Translations under genes and position numbers: made by a program
The notes under the pieces: model-generated
What the model saw: the letters and a program-made list of their open reading frames with translations, nothing else
Told to the model about the DNA's origin: nothing
The model's database searches: none
Source: CAZHHH01 sp052400685
GTDB taxonomy: Bacteria; Bacteroidota; Bacteroidia; Bacteroidales; Marinilabiliaceae
Assembly: GCA_052400685.1 (NCBI GenBank)
Contig: JBQTGJ010000024.1
Length of the DNA stretch: 55,896 nt
Strand: one strand, 5' to 3'
In this document: in pieces, positions 32,191 through 42,111 of the stretch
Position numbering within the stretch: position 1 is the first letter of the stretch
Layout: the number at the start of each line of letters is the position of its first letter

Positions 32191-33864
32191 CTAATAAGAA
32201 AAACTACTTCCGCCCAAAAATTCTCTTAAAATAGAAGTTGGTGGAATTTCACGCGGCTGCAAGGGTTTAAAATAACTAAAAAACTTTAACAGACGGTTGG
32301 CTTCGACAAATTCGGGCTGATTAGGCTGAACCTCGAGCAAAATTGACTCGGCATAAGGCTTTAATACCGCCAACTCATACAACAACGCCGAGTTAAACAT
32401 AATATCAGCTTCTTCCTGAAAAGGAAATATGTGTTTATCTTCTCCCCTACGCACACTTCCCCATCGTGAAATTGTTTGTTGTGCTGAATATTTCCGGTAT
32501 TTATAATCTCTGACTATTCTACGAATTAAACGGTTATCGGTGGTTGGAATCCTCGTTTGATCATCAATATTGATTGAAGTGAGGGCTGATACATAAACTT
32601 TAAATTTAGCCTCGTCGGACACCGAAGGCGTTAATTTAGGATTCAGTCCATGAATACCTTCAATAATGAGAATATTTTCACGTCCCATCTTCAATTTCTC
32701 ATCATCATAATAACGTGTTCCTGTTTCAAAAGAAAATTTAGGAATCTCAACTTCCCCACCACCAAGCAAGGTCACCAAATGCTCATTAAACAACTTTAAA
32801 TCAATAGCTTCTAACGCCTCAAAATCTAAATCCCCATTTTCATCTTTGGGAGTATGATCCCGATCCACAAAATAATTATCGAGCGAAAGATTCAGCGGTT
32901 TTATACCTAATACCATTAGCTGAATAGCCAGTCTTTTGCCAAAGGTTGTTTTTCCACTGGAAGATGGCCCGCTAATCAGCACAATACGTATTTTATCTTT
33001 TCGGGCAAATATACGATCGGCAATCTGAGCAATTTTTTTTTCGTGAAGTGCCTCTGTAATCTTTATTAGCATATCGGAACGTCCGCCGCCAGACCGAATG
33101 GCGTGATTTAAATCACTCACTTTGGTAACATTCAGCACCTTGGTCCAGTGACTAAATTCCCGAAAAATTTCAAATAATTGATTCTGAATAACCAGATCTT
33201 CCACTTCATTGGGGTTATCCGCCTTGGGCAAACGCAACAAAAATCCGTTATAATATTTATTCAGATCAAAAACTTTAAGATAAGAAGTATTGGGAACCAT
33301 TAAGCCATAAAACATGCCGATATGCTCCCCCATCTTAAAATAGGTTGAATAATATTCTCCCCGGTGACGAATTAGCGCTGTTTTATCTTCTATTCCCTTT
33401 TCCTTAAAAAGAGAGATAACATCGTCTGTTTCATCCTTTATTTGCAAAATAGGTAAATGACGGTCCGAAATTTCCCGCATTTTGCCAGCCAAATTGATGA
33501 CCATTTGTACGGTAAGTTCCTGATTGAGATTATCCAACTCACAATATAGTCCTTTACTAACGGAATGCTCAATACGAAGGTGGGCACCCGGGAACATTTC
33601 ATCAACAGCGGCCAAAAGCAAAAATGACAAACTGCGAACATATATTCGCATGCCGTCAACATGTGTAATATCAATAAACTGAACTGTTTTGGGATGAAAC
33701 AACTCATGCGAACACGCTCTGAGGCGATTGTTAACCAGTGCCCCTAAAATGGGGTAAGGCAATTTGATATTCAGCAATTCAGCAATTTCACTAAGAGAAG
33801 AACCACGCCTGCAACGAATTGATTGACCATTATTCAGACACTTAACTTTTATTTCTTTATCCAT
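32191..33864 (-). CDS. nucleoside kinase with TGS-like N-terminus (uridine-kinase family)
   Basis: 557 residues. An N-terminal TGS/ubiquitin-like domain (about 1-65; IKVKCLNNGQSIRCRRG) and a ThrRS-like second domain (about 70-220; THVDGMRIYVRS, SVSKGLYCEL) precede a P-loop kinase domain of the uridine kinase/phosphoribulokinase type (about 285-500; VLISGPSSSGKTTFGKRLA, LDNYFVDRDHTPKDENG, IIEGIHGLNPKL, DYKYRKYSAQQTISRWGSVR). Widespread in Bacteroidota and Firmicutes. It likely phosphorylates a nucleoside with ATP, though the substrate is not known. A single-gene unit. Confidence 0.9.
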   Translation of the reverse strand: MDKEIKVKCLNNGQSIRCRRGSSLSEIAELLNIKLPYPILGALVNNRLRACSHELFHPKTVQFIDITHVDGMRIYVRSLSFLLLAAVDEMFPGAHLRIEHSVSKGLYCELDNLNQELTVQMVINLAGKMREISDRHLPILQIKDETDDVISLFKEKGIEDKTALIRHRGEYYSTYFKMGEHIGMFYGLMVPNTSYLKVFDLNKYYNGFLLRLPKADNPNEVEDLVIQNQLFEIFREFSHWTKVLNVTKVSDLNHAIRSGGGRSDMLIKITEALHEKKIAQIADRIFARKDKIRIVLISGPSSSGKTTFGKRLAIQLMVLGIKPLNLSLDNYFVDRDHTPKDENGDLDFEALEAIDLKLFNEHLVTLLGGGEVEIPKFSFETGTRYYDDEKLKMGRENILIIEGIHGLNPKLTPSVSDEAKFKVYVSALTSINIDDQTRIPTTDNRLIRRIVRDYKYRKYSAQQTISRWGSVRRGEDKHIFPFQEEADIMFNSALLYELAVLKPYAESILLEVQPNQPEFVEANRLLKFFSYFKPLQPREIPPTSILREFLGGSSFSY

Positions 33865-34005
33865 AATTTATTTCTAAAAAAGGCGATTATCAGTTACAGA
33901 CCAGCAAAAACCAGTCCCAACGAAATTAACCAAAAGAAATGAAAAAAGGCAAAAGACAGAAAGTTATCTCTCAAACAAAAAAACGGAATAATCAGAGAAA
34001 GAAAC

Positions 34006-34464
34006 CTATTCTTGAGCTATCGCTTTACATTTACTGCACAACCCATAAATATAAAGCGAGTGATGTGAAACTTCAAAATCCATGGTTTCCGAAGCATTGC
34101 TCAAAACAATCTGAACCGAAGGATCGCAAAATTCAGTTACACTGCCGCATTTGATGCAAATAAGATGATCGTGTTGCTTTGATTCAAAGGCTTTTTCGAA
34201 CTGGGCAATATTTTTTCCAAACTGATGCTTGATCACCAGCTTACAATCCAGCAATAAATCAATGGTGTTATACAAAGTAGCGCGACTAACTCTATAATTC
34301 TTATTCTTCATAAAAATATAGAGTGACTCAATATCGAAATGGCCATTGTGAGAATATATCTCATCTAAAATAGCATATCGTTCAGGGGTTTTACGATGTC
34401 CATTTTTCTGCAAATATTCAGTAAAAATCTGTTTCACCACCTCTTTTGCACGCGTCTTATCCAT
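34006..34464 (-). CDS. Fur family transcriptional regulator
   Basis: 152 residues from the ATG at 34462-34464 (MDKTRAKEVVKQIFTEYLQK); the frame's TTG upstream lies in the leader. Winged-helix DNA-binding half (RKTPERYAILDEIYS, VSRATLYNTIDLLL) and C-terminal dimerisation half with HDHLICIKCGSVTEFCDPSV and YIYGLCSKC (two CxxC zinc pairs). Whether it senses iron (Fur), peroxide (PerR) or zinc cannot be told. Convenient to the iron-protein cluster but 21 kb away. Own promoter at 34492-34523. Confidence 0.92.
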   Translation of the reverse strand: MDKTRAKEVVKQIFTEYLQKNGHRKTPERYAILDEIYSHNGHFDIESLYIFMKNKNYRVSRATLYNTIDLLLDCKLVIKHQFGKNIAQFEKAFESKQHDHLICIKCGSVTEFCDPSVQIVLSNASETMDFEVSHHSLYIYGLCSKCKAIAQE

Positions 34465-34491
34465 AATTAGTCCTATTAAAAACAACGGTGC

Positions 34492-34523
34492 GAAATGTAG
34501 CAAATATTAGTGAGAAATACAAA
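34492..34523 (-). promoter_or_regulatory. promoter of the Fur-family gene
   Basis: Minus strand TTTG, 20 bases, TACATTTC (7 of 8 to TAnnTTTG), 27 bases before the ATG. Confidence 0.6.
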
Positions 34524-34580
34524 GCGTCAAATCAATCACTTCAAAAGGCTACAAATTATAAGTCACCTAAAAAAAACGGT

Positions 34581-36800
34581 TTAGGTTGCTATACTAATTC
34601 GTTCCTGCCGTGTTACATTATATACCCCCTTAATAGCGGAGATATTATATATCAGATTATTCAAATCTTCTGTATTATGTATGTAGAGATAAATAGTCCC
34701 CTCAAAAATGCCATCATGACTTTCAAAATGAATCGACCGCATATTAACATTCTGGTCGTCGGAAATAACTTTTGTTATTTTGCTGACGATACCAATCTGA
34801 TCGATACCTGAAAGATTTATTAAAGCCAGAAAAGACAATATTTTATGCGACTCCCAACTGGCCGAAACAATACGATTACCCTGCGAAGACATAAGCCGTA
34901 TAGCCACCGGACATTTTCGGCTATGAAGCGTCAATTTATTGTGTTCATCCATGTAACCGACCACATCATCGCCGGGAATGGGATTACAGCAGGTAGCAAT
35001 AACGTATTGATCATCAGGCATATCATCAGATATAACCATTTCTGTTTTTCCTGCATTCTTACCGATAACACCCGCATTGTGTTTTCCAAATGAAAGGCGC
35101 CAGTAACGAACCCATTTATTGGAAGTTTTATCACTCAGAATTTTGGGTAGATTATCAAGTCGGATAAGATTTTTAGCAATTTTATAAAAAAGCTCATCTT
35201 TGACAGGAAGGTTATAAAAACCCTGAATTTTCTTAAGAATTTTAGCGTTAATGGTGAGCTTCATGCTATTGAGAGCCTCTTCAAGGAGCCGCTCCCCTTT
35301 TTGCACCATGGTTTTACGTTCCTTTTTAAACGCCTCTTTTATTCTCGTTTTAGCCTTGGCCGTGGTCACATAATTCAGCCACTCATACTTTGGGGTCTGT
35401 CGTTCAGAAGTAAGAATCTCAACCTGATCTCCACTTTTTAATTCGTGACTAAGTGGCACCAGCCGATAATTAACCTTTGCACCAATACATTTATACCCTA
35501 TATTAGAATGAATTTCAAATGCCAGATCGAGCGCTGTAGCGCCTTTAGGTAAAATTTTCACGTCGCCTTTAGGCGTAAAAATCATCATCTCGGCACTAAA
35601 CAAATTGAGTTTAAAATCGTCAAGAAACTCAAGCGAGTCGGAGTCGGGATTTTCAAGAACCTCGCGTATGCGTTTTAACCAATTATCGAGTTCTGATTCT
35701 TTATCGGTGCTTCCTTTATACTTCCAATGAGCAGCAAAACCACGTTCTGCTATTTCATCCATTCGTTCACTCCGAATCTGAATTTCCACCCACCGGCCAT
35801 CAGGCCCCATAAAAGTAGCATGCAAAGCCTCATAACCATTTGCCTTAGGAACACTTACCCAATCCCGCAAACGGTCGGGCTTGGGCTTGTACATATCGGT
35901 TATAAGAGAATAGATCTGCCAGCACTGAATTTTCTCATTGATGCCATCTTTAGGTTTAAAAACAATACGAAGCGCCAGCAAGTCATAAATTTCATCAAAA
36001 GGAATCTGTTTTTTTTGCATCTTACTCCATATAGAGTAGATGGATTTTGGACGTCCTTTAATATCAAATTCAAACGCCTCATTCTTAAGACGTTCAATAA
36101 TTGGCAACGAAAATCGGGTCAACAAATGGTCGTTACGAATCTGGTATTCTTTGAGATGCTCAGAAATGTCGTTATAAACGGCAGGATGTTCATACTTTAA
36201 ACTCAAATCCTCCAATTCAGACTTTATGGCATACAAACCCAGACGATGGGCCAACGGGGCATAGATGAAAAGCGTTTCGCCTGCAATTTTCAACTTTTTG
36301 TGTTCGGGCATACTGTCAAGCGTACGCATATTATGCAAACGGTCGGCTAATTTGATAAGTATAACCCGCACATCCTCAACCATGGTAAGCAAAAGCTTAC
36401 GAAAATTTTCGGCCTGACGGGATTGGGTTTGATCAAAAGCACCCTCCAGTTTGGTAAGACCATCAACAATGCTGGCTATTTTATCGTTGAAAATCGTTTG
36501 AATATCTTCAAGTGTATAGTTGGTATCTTCCACCACATCGTGCAACAAGGCCGCAGTAATACCCTTGGCACCCAGACCAATCTCTTCAGCTACAATACGA
36601 GCCACCGCCAATGGATGCATAATATAGAGTTCGCCAGACTTTCGGCGAACATTTTTATGCGCTTCCATAGCCAATTCAAAAGCCTTATAAATCATCCGGT
36701 AGTCATCTTTCGACAAACTACGGGTACATGATTTCAGAATATCTTCAAGCTGTTTTTTGGCCTCTTGCTCTTCTTGATTAAGGACGGAATCTTTACTCAT
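34581..36800 (-). CDS. rel: bifunctional (p)ppGpp synthetase/hydrolase, RelA/SpoT family
   Basis: 739 residues, full length. HD hydrolase domain (about 50-160; YIMHPLAVARIVAEE, ALLHDVVEDTNYT), synthetase domain (about 240-350; GRPKSIYSIWSKM, YDLLALRIVF, DWVSVPKANGYEALHATF), TGS (about 405-465; IFTPKGDVKILPKGATALDL), helical/CC region (CCNPIPGDDVVGYM) and C-terminal ACT (about 665-735). Both the HD metal site and the synthetase G-loop are intact, so it should both make and degrade (p)ppGpp. The stop lies 77 bases before the leader of the next minus-strand gene; it is probably its own transcript. Confidence 0.95.
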   Translation of the reverse strand: MSKDSVLNQEEQEAKKQLEDILKSCTRSLSKDDYRMIYKAFELAMEAHKNVRRKSGELYIMHPLAVARIVAEEIGLGAKGITAALLHDVVEDTNYTLEDIQTIFNDKIASIVDGLTKLEGAFDQTQSRQAENFRKLLLTMVEDVRVILIKLADRLHNMRTLDSMPEHKKLKIAGETLFIYAPLAHRLGLYAIKSELEDLSLKYEHPAVYNDISEHLKEYQIRNDHLLTRFSLPIIERLKNEAFEFDIKGRPKSIYSIWSKMQKKQIPFDEIYDLLALRIVFKPKDGINEKIQCWQIYSLITDMYKPKPDRLRDWVSVPKANGYEALHATFMGPDGRWVEIQIRSERMDEIAERGFAAHWKYKGSTDKESELDNWLKRIREVLENPDSDSLEFLDDFKLNLFSAEMMIFTPKGDVKILPKGATALDLAFEIHSNIGYKCIGAKVNYRLVPLSHELKSGDQVEILTSERQTPKYEWLNYVTTAKAKTRIKEAFKKERKTMVQKGERLLEEALNSMKLTINAKILKKIQGFYNLPVKDELFYKIAKNLIRLDNLPKILSDKTSNKWVRYWRLSFGKHNAGVIGKNAGKTEMVISDDMPDDQYVIATCCNPIPGDDVVGYMDEHNKLTLHSRKCPVAIRLMSSQGNRIVSASWESHKILSFLALINLSGIDQIGIVSKITKVISDDQNVNMRSIHFESHDGIFEGTIYLYIHNTEDLNNLIYNISAIKGVYNVTRQERISIAT

Positions 36801-36832
36801 AATAGCATCAACATAAACTCCTAAAATAATTT

Positions 36833-36981
36833 AATGTTTTGATAAATCAAACAACCCTGCATTTATTTAGTTTCAGCAAGAAAACAACATTTTTGTTGCG
36901 TTACTTTCGCCATCAAAATAACCATTTACACAAAAAGATACACATTTTTCAAGCTGCCACCAGAGTCATCTGGCAAGCACT
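36833..36981 (+). repeat. 144-bp TIR element, copy A11
   Basis: Left end AATGTTTTGATAAA, right end CATCTGGCAAGCACT. ATTT flanks both ends (36829-36832 and 36982-36985). The last two bases form the TAG stop of the M16 gene (36980-36982). 149 bp. Confidence 0.6.
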
Positions 36982-38266
36982 ATTTACCCGCCACAACCAC
37001 ATAAAAATCGTCGGGTTGCAAATATTTTTGAGCCAGAAACATAATTCGTTCCGGCGTGATTGCTCTTAATTCCATTTCCATGCGTCGGTAAAAATCGAAA
37101 TCCAGCTTATTTTCCTGAAGGGTCCGATAGATGTCGGACGATGAAAATGGGCCATCAAAATACCGCAGCATCTCGCCCAACATAAAATTCCGCACCAACT
37201 CCATCTCGTTCTCCGAAACCAACTCAGTGGTCAAACGAATCATTTCCTGACGAATGGCCTTCAGCGCTTCATCGCGCATCTCACCGGCCACTTCGGACGA
37301 GATTGTCCAAACGCCGCCTTCCTTATATGAAATAAGACTGGAACCAATGCCATAAGTCAACCCTTTTTCCTCCCTCACAGATGTCATCAAACGAGAGCCA
37401 AAATAGCCACCCAAAATGGTGTTTAGCACCATGAGTGAAATAAAATCGGGATGCGTATTATTAAACATAGGCCGTCCGATGCGCAAAGCCGATTGCAACG
37501 CTCCCTGTTTCTCTATCAGATGAAACTTACCAGCATCCGACATTAGCTGAAATGAACGTCCGGCAGGTTGCGCATTACGACTAAAACAACCATCTCCAAA
37601 ATAACGATTTAATAAATCAGAAATATTTTTGCCTGGCTGACCGGCGACAACAATACTCATTTCTGCCGACTGGTATTGCGATTGATGAAAACGAACAAGA
37701 TCGTCGCGCGTGATATTATCAAAATCGCTGCTACTGACTCCCCTGCCATAAGGATGTTCAGGACCAAATATTACTTCATAAAATTTACGCGCAGCCAATG
37801 TCTTCACCTTCTCAGAATCCATCAAAAATTCCTGCCGTCGTTTATTAATATAAATAGCAAATTCCTTATCGTCAAACACCGGATTTTTGATAACATCTTC
37901 AACCAAAGGCAACAATTCCGGCAGATCTTTGGTAAGACAAAATAAGGTAACAACGGCATTATGATAATAACTGGAAGTAGACAGATATGCCCCATAGAAA
38001 TCAAACGTATCAGCGATCTCCAATGCCGATTTGGAGGTGGTTCCTTCAGTTAAAAGATTACCGACCGCCGACGATAAAAGAGGCTTATTGGCCTGCACTG
38101 CGCCAGCCGGAAAAACCCAATCAATTTTAGCAACCTCCTGACTACCGGCTTCAATCAACGACACATCTACCTCATTCCCGAGTTTAAATTTCCCCACCGG
38201 TAAAAAACCTATTGCGCCAGGCAACTCAAAACCCGGGCCTTCTACCCGGTTTATTGATTTTATCAT
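36980..38266 (-). CDS. M16 family peptidase-like subunit, no zinc site
   Basis: 428 residues. Two-lobed M16 fold without the HxxEH motif: the corresponding N-terminal helix reads SSAVGNLLTEG. The C-terminal lobe keeps SRLMTSVREEKGLTYGIGSS, the Arg-Tyr pair that binds substrate in partner subunits. Together with the catalytic M16 protein encoded directly upstream (10-base gap), it probably forms a heterodimer like bacterial M16B proteases. No signal peptide. The TAG stop includes bases of repeat A11. Confidence 0.9.
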   Translation of the reverse strand: MIKSINRVEGPGFELPGAIGFLPVGKFKLGNEVDVSLIEAGSQEVAKIDWVFPAGAVQANKPLLSSAVGNLLTEGTTSKSALEIADTFDFYGAYLSTSSYYHNAVVTLFCLTKDLPELLPLVEDVIKNPVFDDKEFAIYINKRRQEFLMDSEKVKTLAARKFYEVIFGPEHPYGRGVSSSDFDNITRDDLVRFHQSQYQSAEMSIVVAGQPGKNISDLLNRYFGDGCFSRNAQPAGRSFQLMSDAGKFHLIEKQGALQSALRIGRPMFNNTHPDFISLMVLNTILGGYFGSRLMTSVREEKGLTYGIGSSLISYKEGGVWTISSEVAGEMRDEALKAIRQEMIRLTTELVSENEMELVRNFMLGEMLRYFDGPFSSSDIYRTLQENKLDFDFYRRMEMELRAITPERIMFLAQKYLQPDDFYVVVAGK

Positions 38267-38276
38267 GTATAATTAT

Positions 38277-39518
38277 TTACTGTTTAACCGCCAAATAACG
38301 AAGAACCGTACTATTCTCAGTACGGAAAATCATTTTTGCAGCCTGTTGTATTTCGTCGGCTGTAACAACACGATAATGGTCTATTTCTCGATTAATTTCA
38401 TCCGCATCGCCCATCAACTCATACTGTGCCAAATTCATGGCTTTATTTAAAAAACTTATTTCCGAAAAAACAAGATTGGATTCCATCTTATTCTTCACCT
38501 TTTGCAATTCAACCTCTGGCAGCCCATCCCTGACTATACGATTAAGCTGCTGCCAAATGGACTCTTCCGCTTCTTCTATTGTAACGCCAGGCATAATACG
38601 CCCCGTAATAGTAAACAGACCCGGATCCATATCACCCGAGAGATAGGCATTAATGTCAGAAAACAACTGACGATCCTTCATCAACGCCTGCGTCAATCGG
38701 GACGACGGACCGTTTGACAGCACATCTGACAACAAATCATTAATAAAAAAATCAGGATCGGAACGACGTCCAATATGAAAATTTATGGTTATCAGGCTGG
38801 CCGTTACATCGCGCTCAACAGTCAACATCTCCTGAGAGGTCCGTAGCGGCTCCTGAGGAATATTACGTTCAGGCACTTCGCGCCGTGGTATTTCACCAAA
38901 CCACTTTTTAGTCAATTCAAATACCGCATTTGGATTCACATTACCAGCTACCGCCAGTACGGCATTATTTGGTGCATAGTATTTGTAAAAGAAATTTTTC
39001 ACCTCCTCCAACGTCGCATTCTGAATATGCGAAATATCTTTGCCAATTGTAGGCCACTGATAAGGATGCTTCTTATAGGCCAATGGACGGGTTAAGAGAG
39101 GAATATCGCCATAAGGCTGATTCAGATATCGTTGTTTAAACTCCTCTATAACCACCTTTCGCTGAACTTCCAGACTTTTCTCCGTAAAATTAAGGGCCAT
39201 CATGCGGTCCGATTCCAGCCAGAAGGCCGTTTCCAGATTTGCCGAAGGTAACGTCACATAATAATTGGTAAAATCGTTACTGGTCCACGCGTTATTTTCA
39301 CCTCCCACACGTTGCAACGGCTCGTCGTAAGATGGGATATTTCTGCTGCCTCCAAACATCAGATGTTCGAAGAGATGAGCAAACCCCGTTCTACGCGGAT
39401 CCTCGTCGCGAGCGCCCACATCATACAGTAAATTAACCGCAGCCATAGGTGTTGTTGTATCGGGATGCACCACCACCTTTAGCCCGTTTTCGAGCTGGTA
39501 TTTCTCAAACTCAATCAT
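38277..39518 (-). CDS. M16 family zinc metallopeptidase (catalytic subunit)
   Basis: 413 residues. The inverted zinc motif HLFEHLMFGG (HxxEH) near residue 45 and the downstream Glu in VVIEEFKQRYLNQPYG give a complete active site. No signal peptide, so it is cytosolic. Its start overlaps the stop of the FabK/NMO-like gene by 4 bases (ATGA), and the non-catalytic M16 subunit follows 10 bases later: a tight three-gene operon. Confidence 0.93.
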   Translation of the reverse strand: MIEFEKYQLENGLKVVVHPDTTTPMAAVNLLYDVGARDEDPRRTGFAHLFEHLMFGGSRNIPSYDEPLQRVGGENNAWTSNDFTNYYVTLPSANLETAFWLESDRMMALNFTEKSLEVQRKVVIEEFKQRYLNQPYGDIPLLTRPLAYKKHPYQWPTIGKDISHIQNATLEEVKNFFYKYYAPNNAVLAVAGNVNPNAVFELTKKWFGEIPRREVPERNIPQEPLRTSQEMLTVERDVTASLITINFHIGRRSDPDFFINDLLSDVLSNGPSSRLTQALMKDRQLFSDINAYLSGDMDPGLFTITGRIMPGVTIEEAEESIWQQLNRIVRDGLPEVELQKVKNKMESNLVFSEISFLNKAMNLAQYELMGDADEINREIDHYRVVTADEIQQAAKMIFRTENSTVLRYLAVKQ

Positions 39519-40480
39519 TCATTTCCTTTCTGTAAAAGTGACAATCGTTGCCATGCCTGCATATAACCATTCAGTAAATCGTCAAAAATATCAGACACGG
39601 GTTTAACCTCTTTAATTAAAGTGGCCACCTGTCCTATTTCCAGTTCTCCATTTTCCAAATCGCCGTCAAAAATTCCTTTTTTTGCACGTCCACGCCCCAG
39701 CAACAGACTTAGCGACTCTTGCGTAGCACCGCTATCTTCGGCCGTCTTCACCAAGTCAAAAAAAGCATTTTTAAGCAACCGCGTTGGCGTAATCTTTTTC
39801 AATGACAACATAGTCTCGCCTTCCCTGGCGCCGGCTGCATATAATTTAAAAACAGCATGCGCCGACGACTCTTTCGACAGCGCAAACAGAGAACCGATTT
39901 GTACACCTTCAGCACCCAAAGCCATAGCTGCCAGCATCTGTTCCCCCGAACCGATTCCGCCGGCTGCAATGAGTGGCAATGTATTTGAACGACGTATGAT
40001 GGGAATCAGATTCATGGTCGTAGTTTCCTCACGACCATTGTGCCCGCCAGCCTCAAACCCCTCGGCCACAATGGCGTCAACGCCGGCCGCCTCACACTTG
40101 GCTGCAAAACGACTGTTGGCAATAACGTGCACCACAGTTATGCCGTGCGATTTAAGCAACGGCGTATATTTTGCCGGACTTCCGGCCGCAGTAAAAACTA
40201 TTTTTACCCCTTCCGAAATTATTATCTGCATTAACTCATCAACGCCGGGGTTTAGCAAAGGCACATTAACGCCCCAGGGCTTATCGGTGGCCTGCTTCAT
40301 TTTTTGAATATGTTGCAGTAGTGTTTCGGGATGCATGCTTCCTGCACCCAGAAGCCCCAAGCCGCCACAATTACTAACCGCCGACGCCAGCCGCCAACCA
40401 CTGCACCAGACCATTCCTCCCTGAATAACCGGATATTTTATATCAAAAAGTCGGGTAATTCGATTATTCTTAAAACTCAT
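39515..40480 (-). CDS. nitronate monooxygenase / FabK-like flavoprotein
   Basis: 321 residues from the ATG at 40478-40480 (MSFKNNRITRLFDIKYPVIQ); the TTG two codons upstream is unlikely. FMN-dependent TIM barrel: PVIQGGMVWCSGWRLASAVS, GLGLLGAGSM, GVNVPLLNP, VDAIVAEGFEAGGHNGREE (conserved His), PLIAAGGIGSGEQMLAAMAL and GAEGVQIGSLFALS. Either enoyl-ACP reductase II (FabK) or nitronate monooxygenase; the sequence does not decide. First gene of an operon with two M16 peptidases. Confidence 0.85.
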   Translation of the reverse strand: MSFKNNRITRLFDIKYPVIQGGMVWCSGWRLASAVSNCGGLGLLGAGSMHPETLLQHIQKMKQATDKPWGVNVPLLNPGVDELMQIIISEGVKIVFTAAGSPAKYTPLLKSHGITVVHVIANSRFAAKCEAAGVDAIVAEGFEAGGHNGREETTTMNLIPIIRRSNTLPLIAAGGIGSGEQMLAAMALGAEGVQIGSLFALSKESSAHAVFKLYAAGAREGETMLSLKKITPTRLLKNAFFDLVKTAEDSGATQESLSLLLGRGRAKKGIFDGDLENGELEIGQVATLIKEVKPVSDIFDDLLNGYMQAWQRLSLLQKGNE

Positions 40481-40507
40481 AATCAATAATAAATATGAAT
40501 TCGTACT

Positions 40508-40653
40508 TAGTGCTTGCTAAAAAGTCCAACTTCTGCGTTATGCTTATTTCATACATGTTCATTTACCACAGTAAAGTCACTCTTTTAGGACTACACAAAC
40601 CTTAAATTTGAATATTTCTTAATCAAACGCTTGAAAATTCACATACTGGTACT
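40508..40653 (+). repeat. 144-bp TIR element, copy A12, with ACTT direct repeats
   Basis: Left end AGTGCTTGCTAAAAAGTCC, core TTCTGCGTTATGCTTA, TTCATTTACCACAGTAAAG, right end ATACTGGTACT. The flanks are ACTT on both sides (40504-40507 and 40654-40657), different from the ATTT of other copies, which argues for a true 4-bp target duplication. 146 bp. Confidence 0.65.
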
Positions 40654-40717
40654 ACTTAAACGGGCAAAGATAGTGGAATAAAAAGTAAGAACAACATGAA
40701 AACAGTACGACCAAAAC

Positions 40718-40848
40718 AGTTGACAGCATGGTTAATATACAATCAAAACTGACACTTTTAGAGCTGTGTAAGCCTTGAACCTGAACATTTAAGTTCAAAC
40801 TTTTATCTTTATTTTTATCCCGTTAACCAGTCGATGTCAACAGTTACT
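40718..40848 (+). repeat. 144-bp TIR element, degenerate copy A13
   Basis: Core remnants CACTTTTAGAGCTGTGTAAG and CCTTGAACCTGAACATT, bounded by the inverted pair GTTGACA and TGTCAAC. With A12 it occupies most of the gap 40481-40936; the rest holds nothing I can assign. Confidence 0.4.
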
Positions 40849-40936
40849 TAGTTCTCCATGCGAACCATTTTAAATAAAACATCAAAATAAAAACAGACCG
40901 TCATTTCCACCTGATCATCTATGACTTCAACAAAAG

Positions 40937-41392
40937 TCAATATTTCTTTTTGACGCGATCCAATTCACGCGAAGCGTCTTTTGACTTAAGCGTTTCCCTT
41001 TTATCGTATTGCTTTTTACCCTTCGCGACGGCTATTTCCATTTTAGCAAGTCCCCTATCGTTAATAAAAAGACGAATGGGAACAATGGTGAGGCCCGATT
41101 CTTTTGTTTTGCGCTGAAGTTTATACAGTTCCTTACGTTGCAACAACAACTTACGTTCACGCATAGGCTGGTGATTGTTATAGGTACCATAAAAATACTC
41201 TGAAATATTGAGGCCTCTGATCCATAACTCATCGGTCATAAAAAAACAATACGAATCCACCAGGCTGGCACGCCCCATGCGAATTGACTTAATTTCGGTA
41301 CCAACCAGTTGAATACCGGCCACATACCGATCAATCAATTCGTAATCGAAGGTAGCCCGCTTGTTTCGGATATTAATCCTGTTATCAGACAT
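40937..41392 (-). CDS. smpB: SsrA-binding protein SmpB
   Basis: 151 residues from the ATG at 41390-41392 (MSDNRINIRNKRATFDYELI). tmRNA-binding OB-fold protein required for trans-translation. Typical motifs: GTEIKSIRMGRASLVDSYC, LLQRKELYKLQRKTKESG, FINDRGLAKMEIAVAKGKKQ, and the basic tail YDKRETLKSKDASRELDRVK. Overlaps the end of the Yip1 gene by 8 bases, so it is co-transcribed. No tmRNA gene was seen in the window. Confidence 0.95.
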   Translation of the reverse strand: MSDNRINIRNKRATFDYELIDRYVAGIQLVGTEIKSIRMGRASLVDSYCFFMTDELWIRGLNISEYFYGTYNNHQPMRERKLLLQRKELYKLQRKTKESGLTIVPIRLFINDRGLAKMEIAVAKGKKQYDKRETLKSKDASRELDRVKKKY

Positions 41393-41969
41393 AAACAACT
41401 AATTTCAACAATGAATAATAAATTAAAGAGGGCAACAAATGTATCAAAACAAAAAGAAGAACAGTTAACCACACACGACGGTTCATTTCTGCTTTATTCA
41501 GGTACTGCTGCATTCCGAGCCAAATAATATAAGCCGCGTAAAAAACCAAAAGGTTAGCCATTAAAAATTCAGGCACCAGAGATGTTATTAAAGTAACCAC
41601 ATACCCCAACCCGGATGAATAGGCAGATAAAGCAAACACATTGTTCTTTTCCATTTCGGATGACAACACGTAGCTCATTATGAAATAAGCCAGATATAAT
41701 CCCCCAAAAAGAGCTATAAAAATTACCGTAGCCTGTTTCAGGGCTAACTCAAGACTAAATCCCTGATGGTTAAAAATAAACCCGACAAACGTTGTTAAAG
41801 CACATAATGCCATTAAAGGCAAAGCAAAATCTGATAAGATGGCATTTAAAGACTTCTTTTCACCATACACCTCAGCCCACCCTTCGGATGGATGAATAGT
41901 AAACAGCCACAATCTTTTAAAAAGATCCTGATATAATTGCGACGTAGTCCTGTTTGTTCCCTCAGTCAT
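41385..41969 (-). CDS. Yip1 domain membrane protein
   Basis: 194 residues with five membrane helices (about 45-65, 75-100, 110-130, 135-155, 165-190). N-terminal TIHPSEGWAEVYGEKKSLNA is typical of bacterial Yip1-domain proteins. Function unknown. First gene of a pair with smpB (8-base overlap). Confidence 0.82.
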   Translation of the reverse strand: MTEGTNRTTSQLYQDLFKRLWLFTIHPSEGWAEVYGEKKSLNAILSDFALPLMALCALTTFVGFIFNHQGFSLELALKQATVIFIALFGGLYLAYFIMSYVLSSEMEKNNVFALSAYSSGLGYVVTLITSLVPEFLMANLLVFYAAYIIWLGMQQYLNKAEMNRRVWLTVLLFVLIHLLPSLIYYSLLKLVVYV

Positions 41970-42111
41970 AAATTATTTTTATTGGCATTCTGTGATCAGA
42001 TGCAAATTTAAGAAAATGCCTTGAGTCACCTCATCAAAACAGATAATTTGATACCCATAGGCTGGTTATCATCAACAAAATTTTATCTTTACCCAACAGA
42101 AATGTTATAAC

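Noticed and set aside
33939..34154. 71-residue open frame on the plus strand before the Fur gene
   Set aside because: Lysine-rich AT frame overlapping the Fur-family 3' end; no support.
35727..36200. 157-residue open frame antisense to rel
   Set aside because: Overlaps the synthetase domain of an intact Rel/SpoT gene.
39621..40307. 228-residue open frame antisense to the FabK/NMO-like gene
   Set aside because: Long only because of the codon composition of the real gene; low-complexity Ser/Pro/Ala reading, no start signal.
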